Notes: generated from the letters alone by a model not told the origin. A stretch of DNA of 64,000 bases from Mytilus edulis (GCF_963676685.1 NC_092354.1:38658193-38722192), one strand, 5' to 3'. Numbered from the stretch's first letter, positions 9,888-21,730 are shown. Translations and numbers: made by a program.

Positions 9888-10035
9888 GCGTATACTATCT
9901 ACAAGATATACTAGCTACATGATCTGCTTTCTACAATTTCTAATATCTACAAAATATTATCCACAAGATGTACTATCTACAAGATCTTCTTCCGATAGAT
10001 ACAAGATCTGGTATCTTAAAGACCTATTATCTATA
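9888..10035. repeat. Decayed edge of the 22-bp minisatellite
   Basis: Units continue with degeneration: TACTATCTACAAGATATAC, then TAGCTACATGATC, then TATCTACAAAATATTATCC, then TACTATCTACAAGATC. The ACCGGT core is lost. This looks like the older edge of the array beside the recently homogenised 222-bp copies. Confidence 0.65.
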
Positions 10036-11615
10036 ATCAAAATAACAACAACTATCAACGCACGACAAAAGACAACCACAGAAGAGATTCTTGATTTGGA
10101 AAATGCACATGAAAATGCATCGAGGTTAATTATTTCTTTAAAGAAATTAATCTATCCTATTTCAATTTAGATCATTTTTTTTCTCTTTCAATATGTTATC
10201 TTCAAGCATCAATAAGCTACAATGTAACACGCTTATTTTTTCCAATTGATATCCGTATAGAATAAAGGGATTAATGAAAATAGTTGTAACCCTCTGTTCC
10301 GTACCATGTTGACAAGATGCAGTCCAAACCAACTCATATAACGTCTCGATATAGTCATCGCGAACGGAATATAGTTAAAATCTGTGGATTTATTTTATCT
10401 CTGATTATCAAAACTATGATTTTCAGATCAGTTGACTACATTATCTACATAAAAACCCGAGAACCTGATTATTAAGTAACAAAATCTACTAAAAAAACAG
10501 ATCAATTTACCAACAAAATTCATATAAAGAAAACAAGAACATAAAAAACATGTTTGTTTCGATAAACAGGTTATCATTATCCCGACGACTCTAATATGTC
10601 TAAATCCTAAGACTCCCAACAAGACGTTATATGAATATTGGATGAACTACACCTTGACCAGATGAATTCAACAATTATCGTTATTTTATGTATAGTTTAC
10701 TGATATGAACTTCAGGAAATGAGTCGTATAGATAGCAATTTATTGCAGCTTTTAGGTCATAAATGGAATGCGAAAAAAGTTAAAGTCGATGCCAAATACA
10801 AATTTAAGAGCAAGATAAAAAATTGAACATCCGAACGGGCAAAAGCCGCTCCCCCCAAACACTAATTCAAATTACAGGACGATCTTTGTGTTAATTTTTT
10901 TTTTAAATATCAAGGCTCTGAAGAAAATTTTTTTATTTTGAAGTCTCACAATCTTAAAATACAAATAAGATTTTTTAAGTTTGTTTAAAATTTAAATATT
11001 TATAAAATTGGCCAATTATCAATTGATATTAACTGACTACTTTCGTAACTGTTAATTATATAAGAGATGATTAAACAAAAACGCCCCCAAAAAAATCTGC
11101 AGTTTGGAAATGAAAGGAGTATCAACACAATACAACAATAATTATTGTAATTAAAGTGTCATATCTAAACTTTAGAAAAATAAAACTGTGACAGAAGTCA
11201 ACAATAGATATTTTTTTTATAAAATGCTTGTTATTTTAAAAGTAAAACATCCTGATTGTAAACATGTACCTGCTATAATTTAATTAAAATATATATTTTT
11301 TCAATCTTCCACTACTTATAATGTCAGTTAAAGTGGAAGTAAAGGGTCATTTAAAAAAGAAAAACACAAGGAAGATTCAAATTTAATTACAGATTAGCAT
11401 TAAATGTTAAACATATGTAAATTGTAAACGGTCCCTCATTAAGGTTTAAGTCAGTAAATTAAAAGGTCCCATTAAGGAAAGGGAAAGAAATGTATTTCAA
11501 TTCCTATAGCGGGGTCAATTTAAGGTCGGCATCCTGTAAAAGAGTTCCATATTCATACATGTATGATAATATAGTTCCATCCGTAAACATTCAATCACAA
11601 CACAGATGAAACTAT
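10036..11615. other. AT-rich non-coding stretch left of the tRNA array
   Basis: No gene, RNA or clear repeat was recognised. Short ORFs (e.g. 10428-10622 minus) show no domain. The junction with the tRNA array is abrupt, at AACATG starting at 11616. Confidence 0.5.
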
Positions 11616-11750
11616 AACATGTTTTTCGTGTTTCTACATGTTGTACCGACAATAATGTATAATAAACATGCCATCTATCATACATACCATGTAACACGTG
11701 GTAATCATGTACTGTCCTTATATGATCGAGTTAGACATCTTGGGTTATAA

Positions 11751-11821
11751 GCATCGGTGGTTCAGTGGTAGAATGCTCGCCTGCCACGCGGGCGGCCCGG
11801 GTTCGATTCCCGGCCGATGCA
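11751..11821 (+). tRNA. tRNA-Gly-GCC: tRNA-Gly(GCC), unit 1
   Basis: 71-nt intronless tRNA. The acceptor is GCATCGG/CCGATGC with encoded discriminator A. The A box region is TGGTTCAGTGG and the B box is GGTTCGATTCC. The anticodon loop is CTGCCAC, with anticodon GCC at nt 33-35 and C at Sprinzl position 38. It decodes GGC and, by wobble, GGU. All stems pair. A Pol III terminator follows at once (T3 C T6 at 11822-11831). It faces the tRNA-Glu of the same unit. The gene appears intact and functional. Confidence 0.97.
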
Positions 11822-11825
11822 TTTC

Positions 11826-11831
11826 TTTTTT
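11826..11831 (+). terminator. Pol III terminator of tRNA-Gly, unit 1
   Basis: A T6 run five nt after the tRNA 3' end, preceded by TTT. The same run follows the tRNA-Gly in the other units. Confidence 0.8.
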
Positions 11832-12140
11832 CTTATCTTTGCCACTTTCTAATGTACCAACTGGCAATGAAGAATGAGGAATGCAAAGCATTACAGTTTC
11901 AATACTTAACAATAATGGACGTTTGTTTGAAATGTGCGACGGTGTTACAACATTTAAAGAACTACTACGGTCTTTTTTGAAAGTGTTCGTTTACAAATCT
12001 ATGTCATTCAAAGGATGAATTATTTTCTTTGTCAGATGAAAGTCAGAAAGGTCTTAACTAAATAATCTCCTCATCTGAAACTCAACTTTTTTTCCCTTAA
12101 TGGCATGTATTACAACAACAGTAATGTGATAAAGATGACC

Positions 12141-12145
12141 AAAAA
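12141..12145 (-). terminator. Pol III terminator of tRNA-Glu, unit 1
   Basis: AAAAA on +, that is T5 on the transcribed strand, seven nt past the tRNA-Glu 3' end at 12152. Conserved in the other units. Confidence 0.75.
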
Positions 12146-12151
12146 CTAAAG

Positions 12152-12223
12152 CTCCGATGCCGGGAATCGAACCCGGGCCGTCTGGGTGAAAACCAGAAAT
12201 CCTAACCACTAGACCACATCGGA
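12152..12223 (-). tRNA. tRNA-Glu-TTC: tRNA-Glu(TTC), unit 1
   Basis: 72-nt intronless tRNA on the minus strand. The acceptor is TCCGATG/CATCGGA with discriminator G. The D arm contains GGTCTAGTGGTTAGGAT, the anticodon stem is TCTGG/CCAGA, and the loop TTTTCAC holds anticodon TTC. The B box is GGTTCGATTCC. It decodes GAA, and GAG by wobble. Its T arm is identical to that of the facing tRNA-Gly. A TATA-like TTATACTAA lies just upstream of the 5' end. The gene appears intact. Confidence 0.97.
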
Positions 12224-12389
12224 CTTAGTATAACTACCTTAATTTAAGCTACATATAAGCAAGGTCAAGAATAGTTGATTACTTTGCTTAAACCATGTTT
12301 GTGTCAACATATGATTTGATAACTGTGAGGTGAGAGTCTGCGTGAAAGTATGTTATTTCAAAGTTAATCCTTTCTACCTTTCTTATCCA

Positions 12390-12422
12390 CACTTAAAGCA
12401 GTAATGCTTTGAAAGTGTTTTT
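12390..12422 (+). other. Hairpin followed by T5 in the spacer (unit 1; repeated in each unit)
   Basis: CACTT-AAAGCA pairs with TGCTTT-(GA)-AAGTG: 11 base pairs with a 2-nt bulge, capped by GTAA, a GNRA-type tetraloop in RNA. TTTTT follows immediately (12418-12422). This could be the 3' end of an unannotated Pol III transcript on +, or chance. No promoter boxes are convincing. Confidence 0.35.
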
Positions 12423-12431
12423 GTTCGATCT

Positions 12432-12446
12432 AAAAAAAAAAAAAAA
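12432..12446. repeat. A15 homopolymer in each unit
   Basis: Fifteen A in the units I checked. It is A14 in the two units just left of the assembly gap (tracts ending at 39970 and 41070). On the minus strand it is T15, which would stop any Pol III read-through. Confidence 0.8.
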
Positions 12447-12594
12447 TCTCGACGGCATTGGTAATGTACAGGTAGTTTGTCGGCAAAACCTTCCAACCTG
12501 AAATTTATGTACAGTGGACGCGTAATTAATGTTCATTCACAGAATTGGATTAATTAACCACTCCCCCTTTTTACATCTTAATTTTCATTGTGAA

Positions 12595-12625
12595 GCGGTT
12601 TCATTTAAATAAGACGCGAAACCGC
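12595..12625. other. Second spacer hairpin (unit 1; repeated in each unit)
   Basis: GCGGTTTC (12595-12602) and GAAACCGC (12618-12625) form a perfect 8-bp GC-rich stem with a 15-nt loop, standing out in AT-rich spacer. Role unknown; it could be a protein site, an RNA structure or chance. Confidence 0.4.
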
Positions 12626-12851
12626 CGGCATACTAAGCATAGCATTTGAGTCGCGAGATTATGTCGCAGATTACCAATTGAATAAGTACTAAATGCCCGT
12701 CGATTTTCTCTTGTCAAACATGTTTTTCGTGTTTCTACATGTTGTACCGACAATAATGTATAATAAACATGCCATCTATCATACATACCATGTAACACGT
12801 GGTAATCATGTACTGTCCTTATATGATCGAGTTAGACATCTTGGGTTATAA

Positions 12852-12922
12852 GCATCGGTGGTTCAGTGGTAGAATGCTCGCCTGCCACGCGGGCGGCCCG
12901 GGTTCGATTCCCGGCCGATGCA
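12852..12922 (+). tRNA. tRNA-Gly-GCC: tRNA-Gly(GCC), unit 2
   Basis: Reads the same as unit 1. Confidence 0.96.
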
Positions 12923-13252
12923 TTTCTTTTTTCTTATCTTTGCCACTTTCTAATGTACCAACTGGCAATGAAGAATGAGGAATGCAAAGCATTACAGTTT
13001 CAATACTTAACAATAATGGACGTTTGTTTGAAATGTGCGACGGTGTTACAACATTTAAAGAACTACTACGGTCTTTTTTGAAAGTGTTCGTTTACAAATC
13101 TATGTCATTCAAAGGATGAATTATTTTCTTTGTCAGATGAAAGTCAGAAAGGTCTTAACTAAATAATCTCCTCATCTGAAACTCAACTTTTTTTCCCTTA
13201 ATGGCATGTATTACAACAACAGTAATGTGATAAAGATGACCAAAAACTAAAG

Positions 13253-13324
13253 CTCCGATGCCGGGAATCGAACCCGGGCCGTCTGGGTGAAAACCAGAAA
13301 TCCTAACCACTAGACCACATCGGA
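13253..13324 (-). tRNA. tRNA-Glu-TTC: tRNA-Glu(TTC), unit 2
   Basis: Reads the same as unit 1. Confidence 0.96.
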
Positions 13325-13952
13325 CTTAGTATAACTACCTTAATTTAAGCTACATATAAGCAAGGTCAAGAATAGTTGATTACTTTGCTTAAACCATGTT
13401 TGTGTCAACATATGATTTGATAACTGTGAGGTGAGAGTCTGCGTGAAAGTATGTTATTTCAAAGTTAATCCTTTCTACCTTTCTTATCCACACTTAAAGC
13501 AGTAATGCTTTGAAAGTGTTTTTGTTCGATCTAAAAAAAAAAAAAAATCTCGACGGCATTGGTAATGTACAGGTAGTTTGTCGGCAAAACCTTCCAACCT
13601 GAAATTTATGTACAGTGGACGCGTAATTAATGTTCATTCACAGAATTGGATTAATTAACCACTCCCCCTTTTTACATCTTAATTTTCATTGTGAAGCGGT
13701 TTCATTTAAATAAGACGCGAAACCGCCGGCATACTAAGCATAGCATTTGAGTCGCGAGATTATGTCGCAGATTACCAATTGAATAAGTACTAAATGCCCG
13801 TCGATTTTCTCTTGTCAAACATGTTTTTCGTGTTTCTACATGTTGTACCGACAATAATGTATAATAAACATGCCATCTATCATACATACCATGTAACACG
13901 TGGTAATCATGTACTGTCCTTATATGATCGAGTTAGACATCTTGGGTTATAA

Positions 13953-14023
13953 GCATCGGTGGTTCAGTGGTAGAATGCTCGCCTGCCACGCGGGCGGCCC
14001 GGGTTCGATTCCCGGCCGATGCA
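13953..14023 (+). tRNA. tRNA-Gly-GCC: tRNA-Gly(GCC), unit 3
   Basis: Reads the same as unit 1. Confidence 0.96.
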
Positions 14024-14353
14024 TTTCTTTTTTCTTATCTTTGCCACTTTCTAATGTACCAACTGGCAATGAAGAATGAGGAATGCAAAGCATTACAGTT
14101 TCAATACTTAACAATAATGGACGTTTGTTTGAAATGTGCGACGGTGTTACAACATTTAAAGAACTACTACGGTCTTTTTTGAAAGTGTTCGTTTACAAAT
14201 CTATGTCATTCAAAGGATGAATTATTTTCTTTGTCAGATGAAAGTCAGAAAGGTCTTAACTAAATAATCTCCTCATCTGAAACTCAACTTTTTTTCCCTT
14301 AATGGCATGTATTACAACAACAGTAATGTGATAAAGATGACCAAAAACTAAAG

Positions 14354-14425
14354 CTCCGATGCCGGGAATCGAACCCGGGCCGTCTGGGTGAAAACCAGAA
14401 ATCCTAACCACTAGACCACATCGGA
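14354..14425 (-). tRNA. tRNA-Glu-TTC: tRNA-Glu(TTC), unit 3
   Basis: Reads the same as unit 1. Confidence 0.96.
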
Positions 14426-15053
14426 CTTAGTATAACTACCTTAATTTAAGCTACATATAAGCAAGGTCAAGAATAGTTGATTACTTTGCTTAAACCATGT
14501 TTGTGTCAACATATGATTTGATAACTGTGAGGTGAGAGTCTGCGTGAAAGTATGTTATTTCAAAGTTAATCCTTTCTACCTTTCTTATCCACACTTAAAG
14601 CAGTAATGCTTTGAAAGTGTTTTTGTTCGATCTAAAAAAAAAAAAAAATCTCGACGGCATTGGTAATGTACAGGTAGTTTGTCGGCAAAACCTTCCAACC
14701 TGAAATTTATGTACAGTGGACGCGTAATTAATGTTCATTCACAGAATTGGATTAATTAACCACTCCCCCTTTTTACATCTTAATTTTCATTGTGAAGCGG
14801 TTTCATTTAAATAAGACGCGAAACCGCCGGCATACTAAGCATAGCATTTGAGTCGCGAGATTATGTCGCAGATTACCAATTGAATAAGTACTAAATGCCC
14901 GTCGATTTTCTCTTGTCAAACATGTTTTTCGTGTTTCTACATGTTGTACCGACAATAATGTATAATAAACATGCCATCTATCATACATACCATGTAACAC
15001 GTGGTAATCATGTACTGTCCTTATATGATCGAGTTAGACATCTTGGGTTATAA

Positions 15054-15124
15054 GCATCGGTGGTTCAGTGGTAGAATGCTCGCCTGCCACGCGGGCGGCC
15101 CGGGTTCGATTCCCGGCCGATGCA
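15054..15124 (+). tRNA. tRNA-Gly-GCC: tRNA-Gly(GCC), unit 4
   Basis: Reads the same as unit 1. Confidence 0.96.
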
Positions 15125-15454
15125 TTTCTTTTTTCTTATCTTTGCCACTTTCTAATGTACCAACTGGCAATGAAGAATGAGGAATGCAAAGCATTACAGT
15201 TTCAATACTTAACAATAATGGACGTTTGTTTGAAATGTGCGACGGTGTTACAACATTTAAAGAACTACTACGGTCTTTTTTGAAAGTGTTCGTTTACAAA
15301 TCTATGTCATTCAAAGGATGAATTATTTTCTTTGTCAGATGAAAGTCAGAAAGGTCTTAACTAAATAATCTCCTCATCTGAAACTCAACTTTTTTTCCCT
15401 TAATGGCATGTATTACAACAACAGTAATGTGATAAAGATGACCAAAAACTAAAG

Positions 15455-15526
15455 CTCCGATGCCGGGAATCGAACCCGGGCCGTCTGGGTGAAAACCAGA
15501 AATCCTAACCACTAGACCACATCGGA
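15455..15526 (-). tRNA. tRNA-Glu-TTC: tRNA-Glu(TTC), unit 4
   Basis: Reads the same as unit 1. Confidence 0.96.
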
Positions 15527-16154
15527 CTTAGTATAACTACCTTAATTTAAGCTACATATAAGCAAGGTCAAGAATAGTTGATTACTTTGCTTAAACCATG
15601 TTTGTGTCAACATATGATTTGATAACTGTGAGGTGAGAGTCTGCGTGAAAGTATGTTATTTCAAAGTTAATCCTTTCTACCTTTCTTATCCACACTTAAA
15701 GCAGTAATGCTTTGAAAGTGTTTTTGTTCGATCTAAAAAAAAAAAAAAATCTCGACGGCATTGGTAATGTACAGGTAGTTTGTCGGCAAAACCTTCCAAC
15801 CTGAAATTTATGTACAGTGGACGCGTAATTAATGTTCATTCACAGAATTGGATTAATTAACCACTCCCCCTTTTTACATCTTAATTTTCATTGTGAAGCG
15901 GTTTCATTTAAATAAGACGCGAAACCGCCGGCATACTAAGCATAGCATTTGAGTCGCGAGATTATGTCGCAGATTACCAATTGAATAAGTACTAAATGCC
16001 CGTCGATTTTCTCTTGTCAAACATGTTTTTCGTGTTTCTACATGTTGTACCGACAATAATGTATAATAAACATGCCATCTATCATACATACCATGTAACA
16101 CGTGGTAATCATGTACTGTCCTTATATGATCGAGTTAGACATCTTGGGTTATAA

Positions 16155-16225
16155 GCATCGGTGGTTCAGTGGTAGAATGCTCGCCTGCCACGCGGGCGGC
16201 CCGGGTTCGATTCCCGGCCGATGCA
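16155..16225 (+). tRNA. tRNA-Gly-GCC: tRNA-Gly(GCC), unit 5
   Basis: Reads the same as unit 1. Confidence 0.96.
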
Positions 16226-16555
16226 TTTCTTTTTTCTTATCTTTGCCACTTTCTAATGTACCAACTGGCAATGAAGAATGAGGAATGCAAAGCATTACAG
16301 TTTCAATACTTAACAATAATGGACGTTTGTTTGAAATGTGCGACGGTGTTACAACATTTAAAGAACTACTACGGTCTTTTTTGAAAGTGTTCGTTTACAA
16401 ATCTATGTCATTCAAAGGATGAATTATTTTCTTTGTCAGATGAAAGTCAGAAAGGTCTTAACTAAATAATCTCCTCATCTGAAACTCAACTTTTTTTCCC
16501 TTAATGGCATGTATTACAACAACAGTAATGTGATAAAGATGACCAAAAACTAAAG

Positions 16556-16627
16556 CTCCGATGCCGGGAATCGAACCCGGGCCGTCTGGGTGAAAACCAG
16601 AAATCCTAACCACTAGACCACATCGGA
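16556..16627 (-). tRNA. tRNA-Glu-TTC: tRNA-Glu(TTC), unit 5
   Basis: Reads the same as unit 1. Confidence 0.96.
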
Positions 16628-17255
16628 CTTAGTATAACTACCTTAATTTAAGCTACATATAAGCAAGGTCAAGAATAGTTGATTACTTTGCTTAAACCAT
16701 GTTTGTGTCAACATATGATTTGATAACTGTGAGGTGAGAGTCTGCGTGAAAGTATGTTATTTCAAAGTTAATCCTTTCTACCTTTCTTATCCACACTTAA
16801 AGCAGTAATGCTTTGAAAGTGTTTTTGTTCGATCTAAAAAAAAAAAAAAATCTCGACGGCATTGGTAATGTACAGGTAGTTTGTCGGCAAAACCTTCCAA
16901 CCTGAAATTTATGTACAGTGGACGCGTAATTAATGTTCATTCACAGAATTGGATTAATTAACCACTCCCCCTTTTTACATCTTAATTTTCATTGTGAAGC
17001 GGTTTCATTTAAATAAGACGCGAAACCGCCGGCATACTAAGCATAGCATTTGAGTCGCGAGATTATGTCGCAGATTACCAATTGAATAAGTACTAAATGC
17101 CCGTCGATTTTCTCTTGTCAAACATGTTTTTCGTGTTTCTACATGTTGTACCGACAATAATGTATAATAAACATGCCATCTATCATACATACCATGTAAC
17201 ACGTGGTAATCATGTACTGTCCTTATATGATCGAGTTAGACATCTTGGGTTATAA

Positions 17256-17326
17256 GCATCGGTGGTTCAGTGGTAGAATGCTCGCCTGCCACGCGGGCGG
17301 CCCGGGTTCGATTCCCGGCCGATGCA
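17256..17326 (+). tRNA. tRNA-Gly-GCC: tRNA-Gly(GCC), unit 6
   Basis: Reads the same as unit 1. Confidence 0.96.
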
Positions 17327-17656
17327 TTTCTTTTTTCTTATCTTTGCCACTTTCTAATGTACCAACTGGCAATGAAGAATGAGGAATGCAAAGCATTACA
17401 GTTTCAATACTTAACAATAATGGACGTTTGTTTGAAATGTGCGACGGTGTTACAACATTTAAAGAACTACTACGGTCTTTTTTGAAAGTGTTCGTTTACA
17501 AATCTATGTCATTCAAAGGATGAATTATTTTCTTTGTCAGATGAAAGTCAGAAAGGTCTTAACTAAATAATCTCCTCATCTGAAACTCAACTTTTTTTCC
17601 CTTAATGGCATGTATTACAACAACAGTAATGTGATAAAGATGACCAAAAACTAAAG

Positions 17657-17728
17657 CTCCGATGCCGGGAATCGAACCCGGGCCGTCTGGGTGAAAACCA
17701 GAAATCCTAACCACTAGACCACATCGGA
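17657..17728 (-). tRNA. tRNA-Glu-TTC: tRNA-Glu(TTC), unit 6
   Basis: Reads the same as unit 1. Confidence 0.96.
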
Positions 17729-18356
17729 CTTAGTATAACTACCTTAATTTAAGCTACATATAAGCAAGGTCAAGAATAGTTGATTACTTTGCTTAAACCA
17801 TGTTTGTGTCAACATATGATTTGATAACTGTGAGGTGAGAGTCTGCGTGAAAGTATGTTATTTCAAAGTTAATCCTTTCTACCTTTCTTATCCACACTTA
17901 AAGCAGTAATGCTTTGAAAGTGTTTTTGTTCGATCTAAAAAAAAAAAAAAATCTCGACGGCATTGGTAATGTACAGGTAGTTTGTCGGCAAAACCTTCCA
18001 ACCTGAAATTTATGTACAGTGGACGCGTAATTAATGTTCATTCACAGAATTGGATTAATTAACCACTCCCCCTTTTTACATCTTAATTTTCATTGTGAAG
18101 CGGTTTCATTTAAATAAGACGCGAAACCGCCGGCATACTAAGCATAGCATTTGAGTCGCGAGATTATGTCGCAGATTACCAATTGAATAAGTACTAAATG
18201 CCCGTCGATTTTCTCTTGTCAAACATGTTTTTCGTGTTTCTACATGTTGTACCGACAATAATGTATAATAAACATGCCATCTATCATACATACCATGTAA
18301 CACGTGGTAATCATGTACTGTCCTTATATGATCGAGTTAGACATCTTGGGTTATAA

Positions 18357-18427
18357 GCATCGGTGGTTCAGTGGTAGAATGCTCGCCTGCCACGCGGGCG
18401 GCCCGGGTTCGATTCCCGGCCGATGCA
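18357..18427 (+). tRNA. tRNA-Gly-GCC: tRNA-Gly(GCC), unit 7
   Basis: Reads the same as unit 1. Confidence 0.96.
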
Positions 18428-18757
18428 TTTCTTTTTTCTTATCTTTGCCACTTTCTAATGTACCAACTGGCAATGAAGAATGAGGAATGCAAAGCATTAC
18501 AGTTTCAATACTTAACAATAATGGACGTTTGTTTGAAATGTGCGACGGTGTTACAACATTTAAAGAACTACTACGGTCTTTTTTGAAAGTGTTCGTTTAC
18601 AAATCTATGTCATTCAAAGGATGAATTATTTTCTTTGTCAGATGAAAGTCAGAAAGGTCTTAACTAAATAATCTCCTCATCTGAAACTCAACTTTTTTTC
18701 CCTTAATGGCATGTATTACAACAACAGTAATGTGATAAAGATGACCAAAAACTAAAG

Positions 18758-18829
18758 CTCCGATGCCGGGAATCGAACCCGGGCCGTCTGGGTGAAAACC
18801 AGAAATCCTAACCACTAGACCACATCGGA
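18758..18829 (-). tRNA. tRNA-Glu-TTC: tRNA-Glu(TTC), unit 7
   Basis: Reads the same as unit 1. Confidence 0.96.
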
Positions 18830-19457
18830 CTTAGTATAACTACCTTAATTTAAGCTACATATAAGCAAGGTCAAGAATAGTTGATTACTTTGCTTAAACC
18901 ATGTTTGTGTCAACATATGATTTGATAACTGTGAGGTGAGAGTCTGCGTGAAAGTATGTTATTTCAAAGTTAATCCTTTCTACCTTTCTTATCCACACTT
19001 AAAGCAGTAATGCTTTGAAAGTGTTTTTGTTCGATCTAAAAAAAAAAAAAAATCTCGACGGCATTGGTAATGTACAGGTAGTTTGTCGGCAAAACCTTCC
19101 AACCTGAAATTTATGTACAGTGGACGCGTAATTAATGTTCATTCACAGAATTGGATTAATTAACCACTCCCCCTTTTTACATCTTAATTTTCATTGTGAA
19201 GCGGTTTCATTTAAATAAGACGCGAAACCGCCGGCATACTAAGCATAGCATTTGAGTCGCGAGATTATGTCGCAGATTACCAATTGAATAAGTACTAAAT
19301 GCCCGTCGATTTTCTCTTGTCAAACATGTTTTTCGTGTTTCTACATGTTGTACCGACAATAATGTATAATAAACATGCCATCTATCATACATACCATGTA
19401 ACACGTGGTAATCATGTACTGTCCTTATATGATCGAGTTAGACATCTTGGGTTATAA

Positions 19458-19528
19458 GCATCGGTGGTTCAGTGGTAGAATGCTCGCCTGCCACGCGGGC
19501 GGCCCGGGTTCGATTCCCGGCCGATGCA
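19458..19528 (+). tRNA. tRNA-Gly-GCC: tRNA-Gly(GCC), unit 8
   Basis: Reads the same as unit 1. Confidence 0.96.
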
Positions 19529-19858
19529 TTTCTTTTTTCTTATCTTTGCCACTTTCTAATGTACCAACTGGCAATGAAGAATGAGGAATGCAAAGCATTA
19601 CAGTTTCAATACTTAACAATAATGGACGTTTGTTTGAAATGTGCGACGGTGTTACAACATTTAAAGAACTACTACGGTCTTTTTTGAAAGTGTTCGTTTA
19701 CAAATCTATGTCATTCAAAGGATGAATTATTTTCTTTGTCAGATGAAAGTCAGAAAGGTCTTAACTAAATAATCTCCTCATCTGAAACTCAACTTTTTTT
19801 CCCTTAATGGCATGTATTACAACAACAGTAATGTGATAAAGATGACCAAAAACTAAAG

Positions 19859-19930
19859 CTCCGATGCCGGGAATCGAACCCGGGCCGTCTGGGTGAAAAC
19901 CAGAAATCCTAACCACTAGACCACATCGGA
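19859..19930 (-). tRNA. tRNA-Glu-TTC: tRNA-Glu(TTC), unit 8
   Basis: Reads the same as unit 1. Confidence 0.96.
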
Positions 19931-20558
19931 CTTAGTATAACTACCTTAATTTAAGCTACATATAAGCAAGGTCAAGAATAGTTGATTACTTTGCTTAAAC
20001 CATGTTTGTGTCAACATATGATTTGATAACTGTGAGGTGAGAGTCTGCGTGAAAGTATGTTATTTCAAAGTTAATCCTTTCTACCTTTCTTATCCACACT
20101 TAAAGCAGTAATGCTTTGAAAGTGTTTTTGTTCGATCTAAAAAAAAAAAAAAATCTCGACGGCATTGGTAATGTACAGGTAGTTTGTCGGCAAAACCTTC
20201 CAACCTGAAATTTATGTACAGTGGACGCGTAATTAATGTTCATTCACAGAATTGGATTAATTAACCACTCCCCCTTTTTACATCTTAATTTTCATTGTGA
20301 AGCGGTTTCATTTAAATAAGACGCGAAACCGCCGGCATACTAAGCATAGCATTTGAGTCGCGAGATTATGTCGCAGATTACCAATTGAATAAGTACTAAA
20401 TGCCCGTCGATTTTCTCTTGTCAAACATGTTTTTCGTGTTTCTACATGTTGTACCGACAATAATGTATAATAAACATGCCATCTATCATACATACCATGT
20501 AACACGTGGTAATCATGTACTGTCCTTATATGATCGAGTTAGACATCTTGGGTTATAA

Positions 20559-20629
20559 GCATCGGTGGTTCAGTGGTAGAATGCTCGCCTGCCACGCGGG
20601 CGGCCCGGGTTCGATTCCCGGCCGATGCA
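20559..20629 (+). tRNA. tRNA-Gly-GCC: tRNA-Gly(GCC), unit 9
   Basis: Reads the same as unit 1. Confidence 0.96.
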
Positions 20630-20959
20630 TTTCTTTTTTCTTATCTTTGCCACTTTCTAATGTACCAACTGGCAATGAAGAATGAGGAATGCAAAGCATT
20701 ACAGTTTCAATACTTAACAATAATGGACGTTTGTTTGAAATGTGCGACGGTGTTACAACATTTAAAGAACTACTACGGTCTTTTTTGAAAGTGTTCGTTT
20801 ACAAATCTATGTCATTCAAAGGATGAATTATTTTCTTTGTCAGATGAAAGTCAGAAAGGTCTTAACTAAATAATCTCCTCATCTGAAACTCAACTTTTTT
20901 TCCCTTAATGGCATGTATTACAACAACAGTAATGTGATAAAGATGACCAAAAACTAAAG

Positions 20960-21031
20960 CTCCGATGCCGGGAATCGAACCCGGGCCGTCTGGGTGAAAA
21001 CCAGAAATCCTAACCACTAGACCACATCGGA
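20960..21031 (-). tRNA. tRNA-Glu-TTC: tRNA-Glu(TTC), unit 9
   Basis: Reads the same as unit 1. Confidence 0.96.
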
Positions 21032-21659
21032 CTTAGTATAACTACCTTAATTTAAGCTACATATAAGCAAGGTCAAGAATAGTTGATTACTTTGCTTAAA
21101 CCATGTTTGTGTCAACATATGATTTGATAACTGTGAGGTGAGAGTCTGCGTGAAAGTATGTTATTTCAAAGTTAATCCTTTCTACCTTTCTTATCCACAC
21201 TTAAAGCAGTAATGCTTTGAAAGTGTTTTTGTTCGATCTAAAAAAAAAAAAAAATCTCGACGGCATTGGTAATGTACAGGTAGTTTGTCGGCAAAACCTT
21301 CCAACCTGAAATTTATGTACAGTGGACGCGTAATTAATGTTCATTCACAGAATTGGATTAATTAACCACTCCCCCTTTTTACATCTTAATTTTCATTGTG
21401 AAGCGGTTTCATTTAAATAAGACGCGAAACCGCCGGCATACTAAGCATAGCATTTGAGTCGCGAGATTATGTCGCAGATTACCAATTGAATAAGTACTAA
21501 ATGCCCGTCGATTTTCTCTTGTCAAACATGTTTTTCGTGTTTCTACATGTTGTACCGACAATAATGTATAATAAACATGCCATCTATCATACATACCATG
21601 TAACACGTGGTAATCATGTACTGTCCTTATATGATCGAGTTAGACATCTTGGGTTATAA

Positions 21660-21730
21660 GCATCGGTGGTTCAGTGGTAGAATGCTCGCCTGCCACGCGG
21701 GCGGCCCGGGTTCGATTCCCGGCCGATGCA
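21660..21730 (+). tRNA. tRNA-Gly-GCC: tRNA-Gly(GCC), unit 10
   Basis: Reads the same as unit 1. Confidence 0.96.

Noticed and set aside
9259-9888. Three identical 61-aa ORFs
   Set aside because: Products of the 222-bp repeat; low complexity and no domain.
10335-10633. 12-bp inverted match CATATAACGTCT / AGACGTTATATG
   Set aside because: Flanks do not extend convincingly; in AT-rich DNA a match this short over 300 bp can be chance.
12418-12435. B-box-like GTTCGATC in the spacer
   Set aside because: Matches only the core of the Pol III B box and lacks a properly spaced A box.
12224-12851. 5S rRNA, U1, U2 or U6 snRNA in the array spacer
   Set aside because: I looked for their conserved blocks on both strands and found none.
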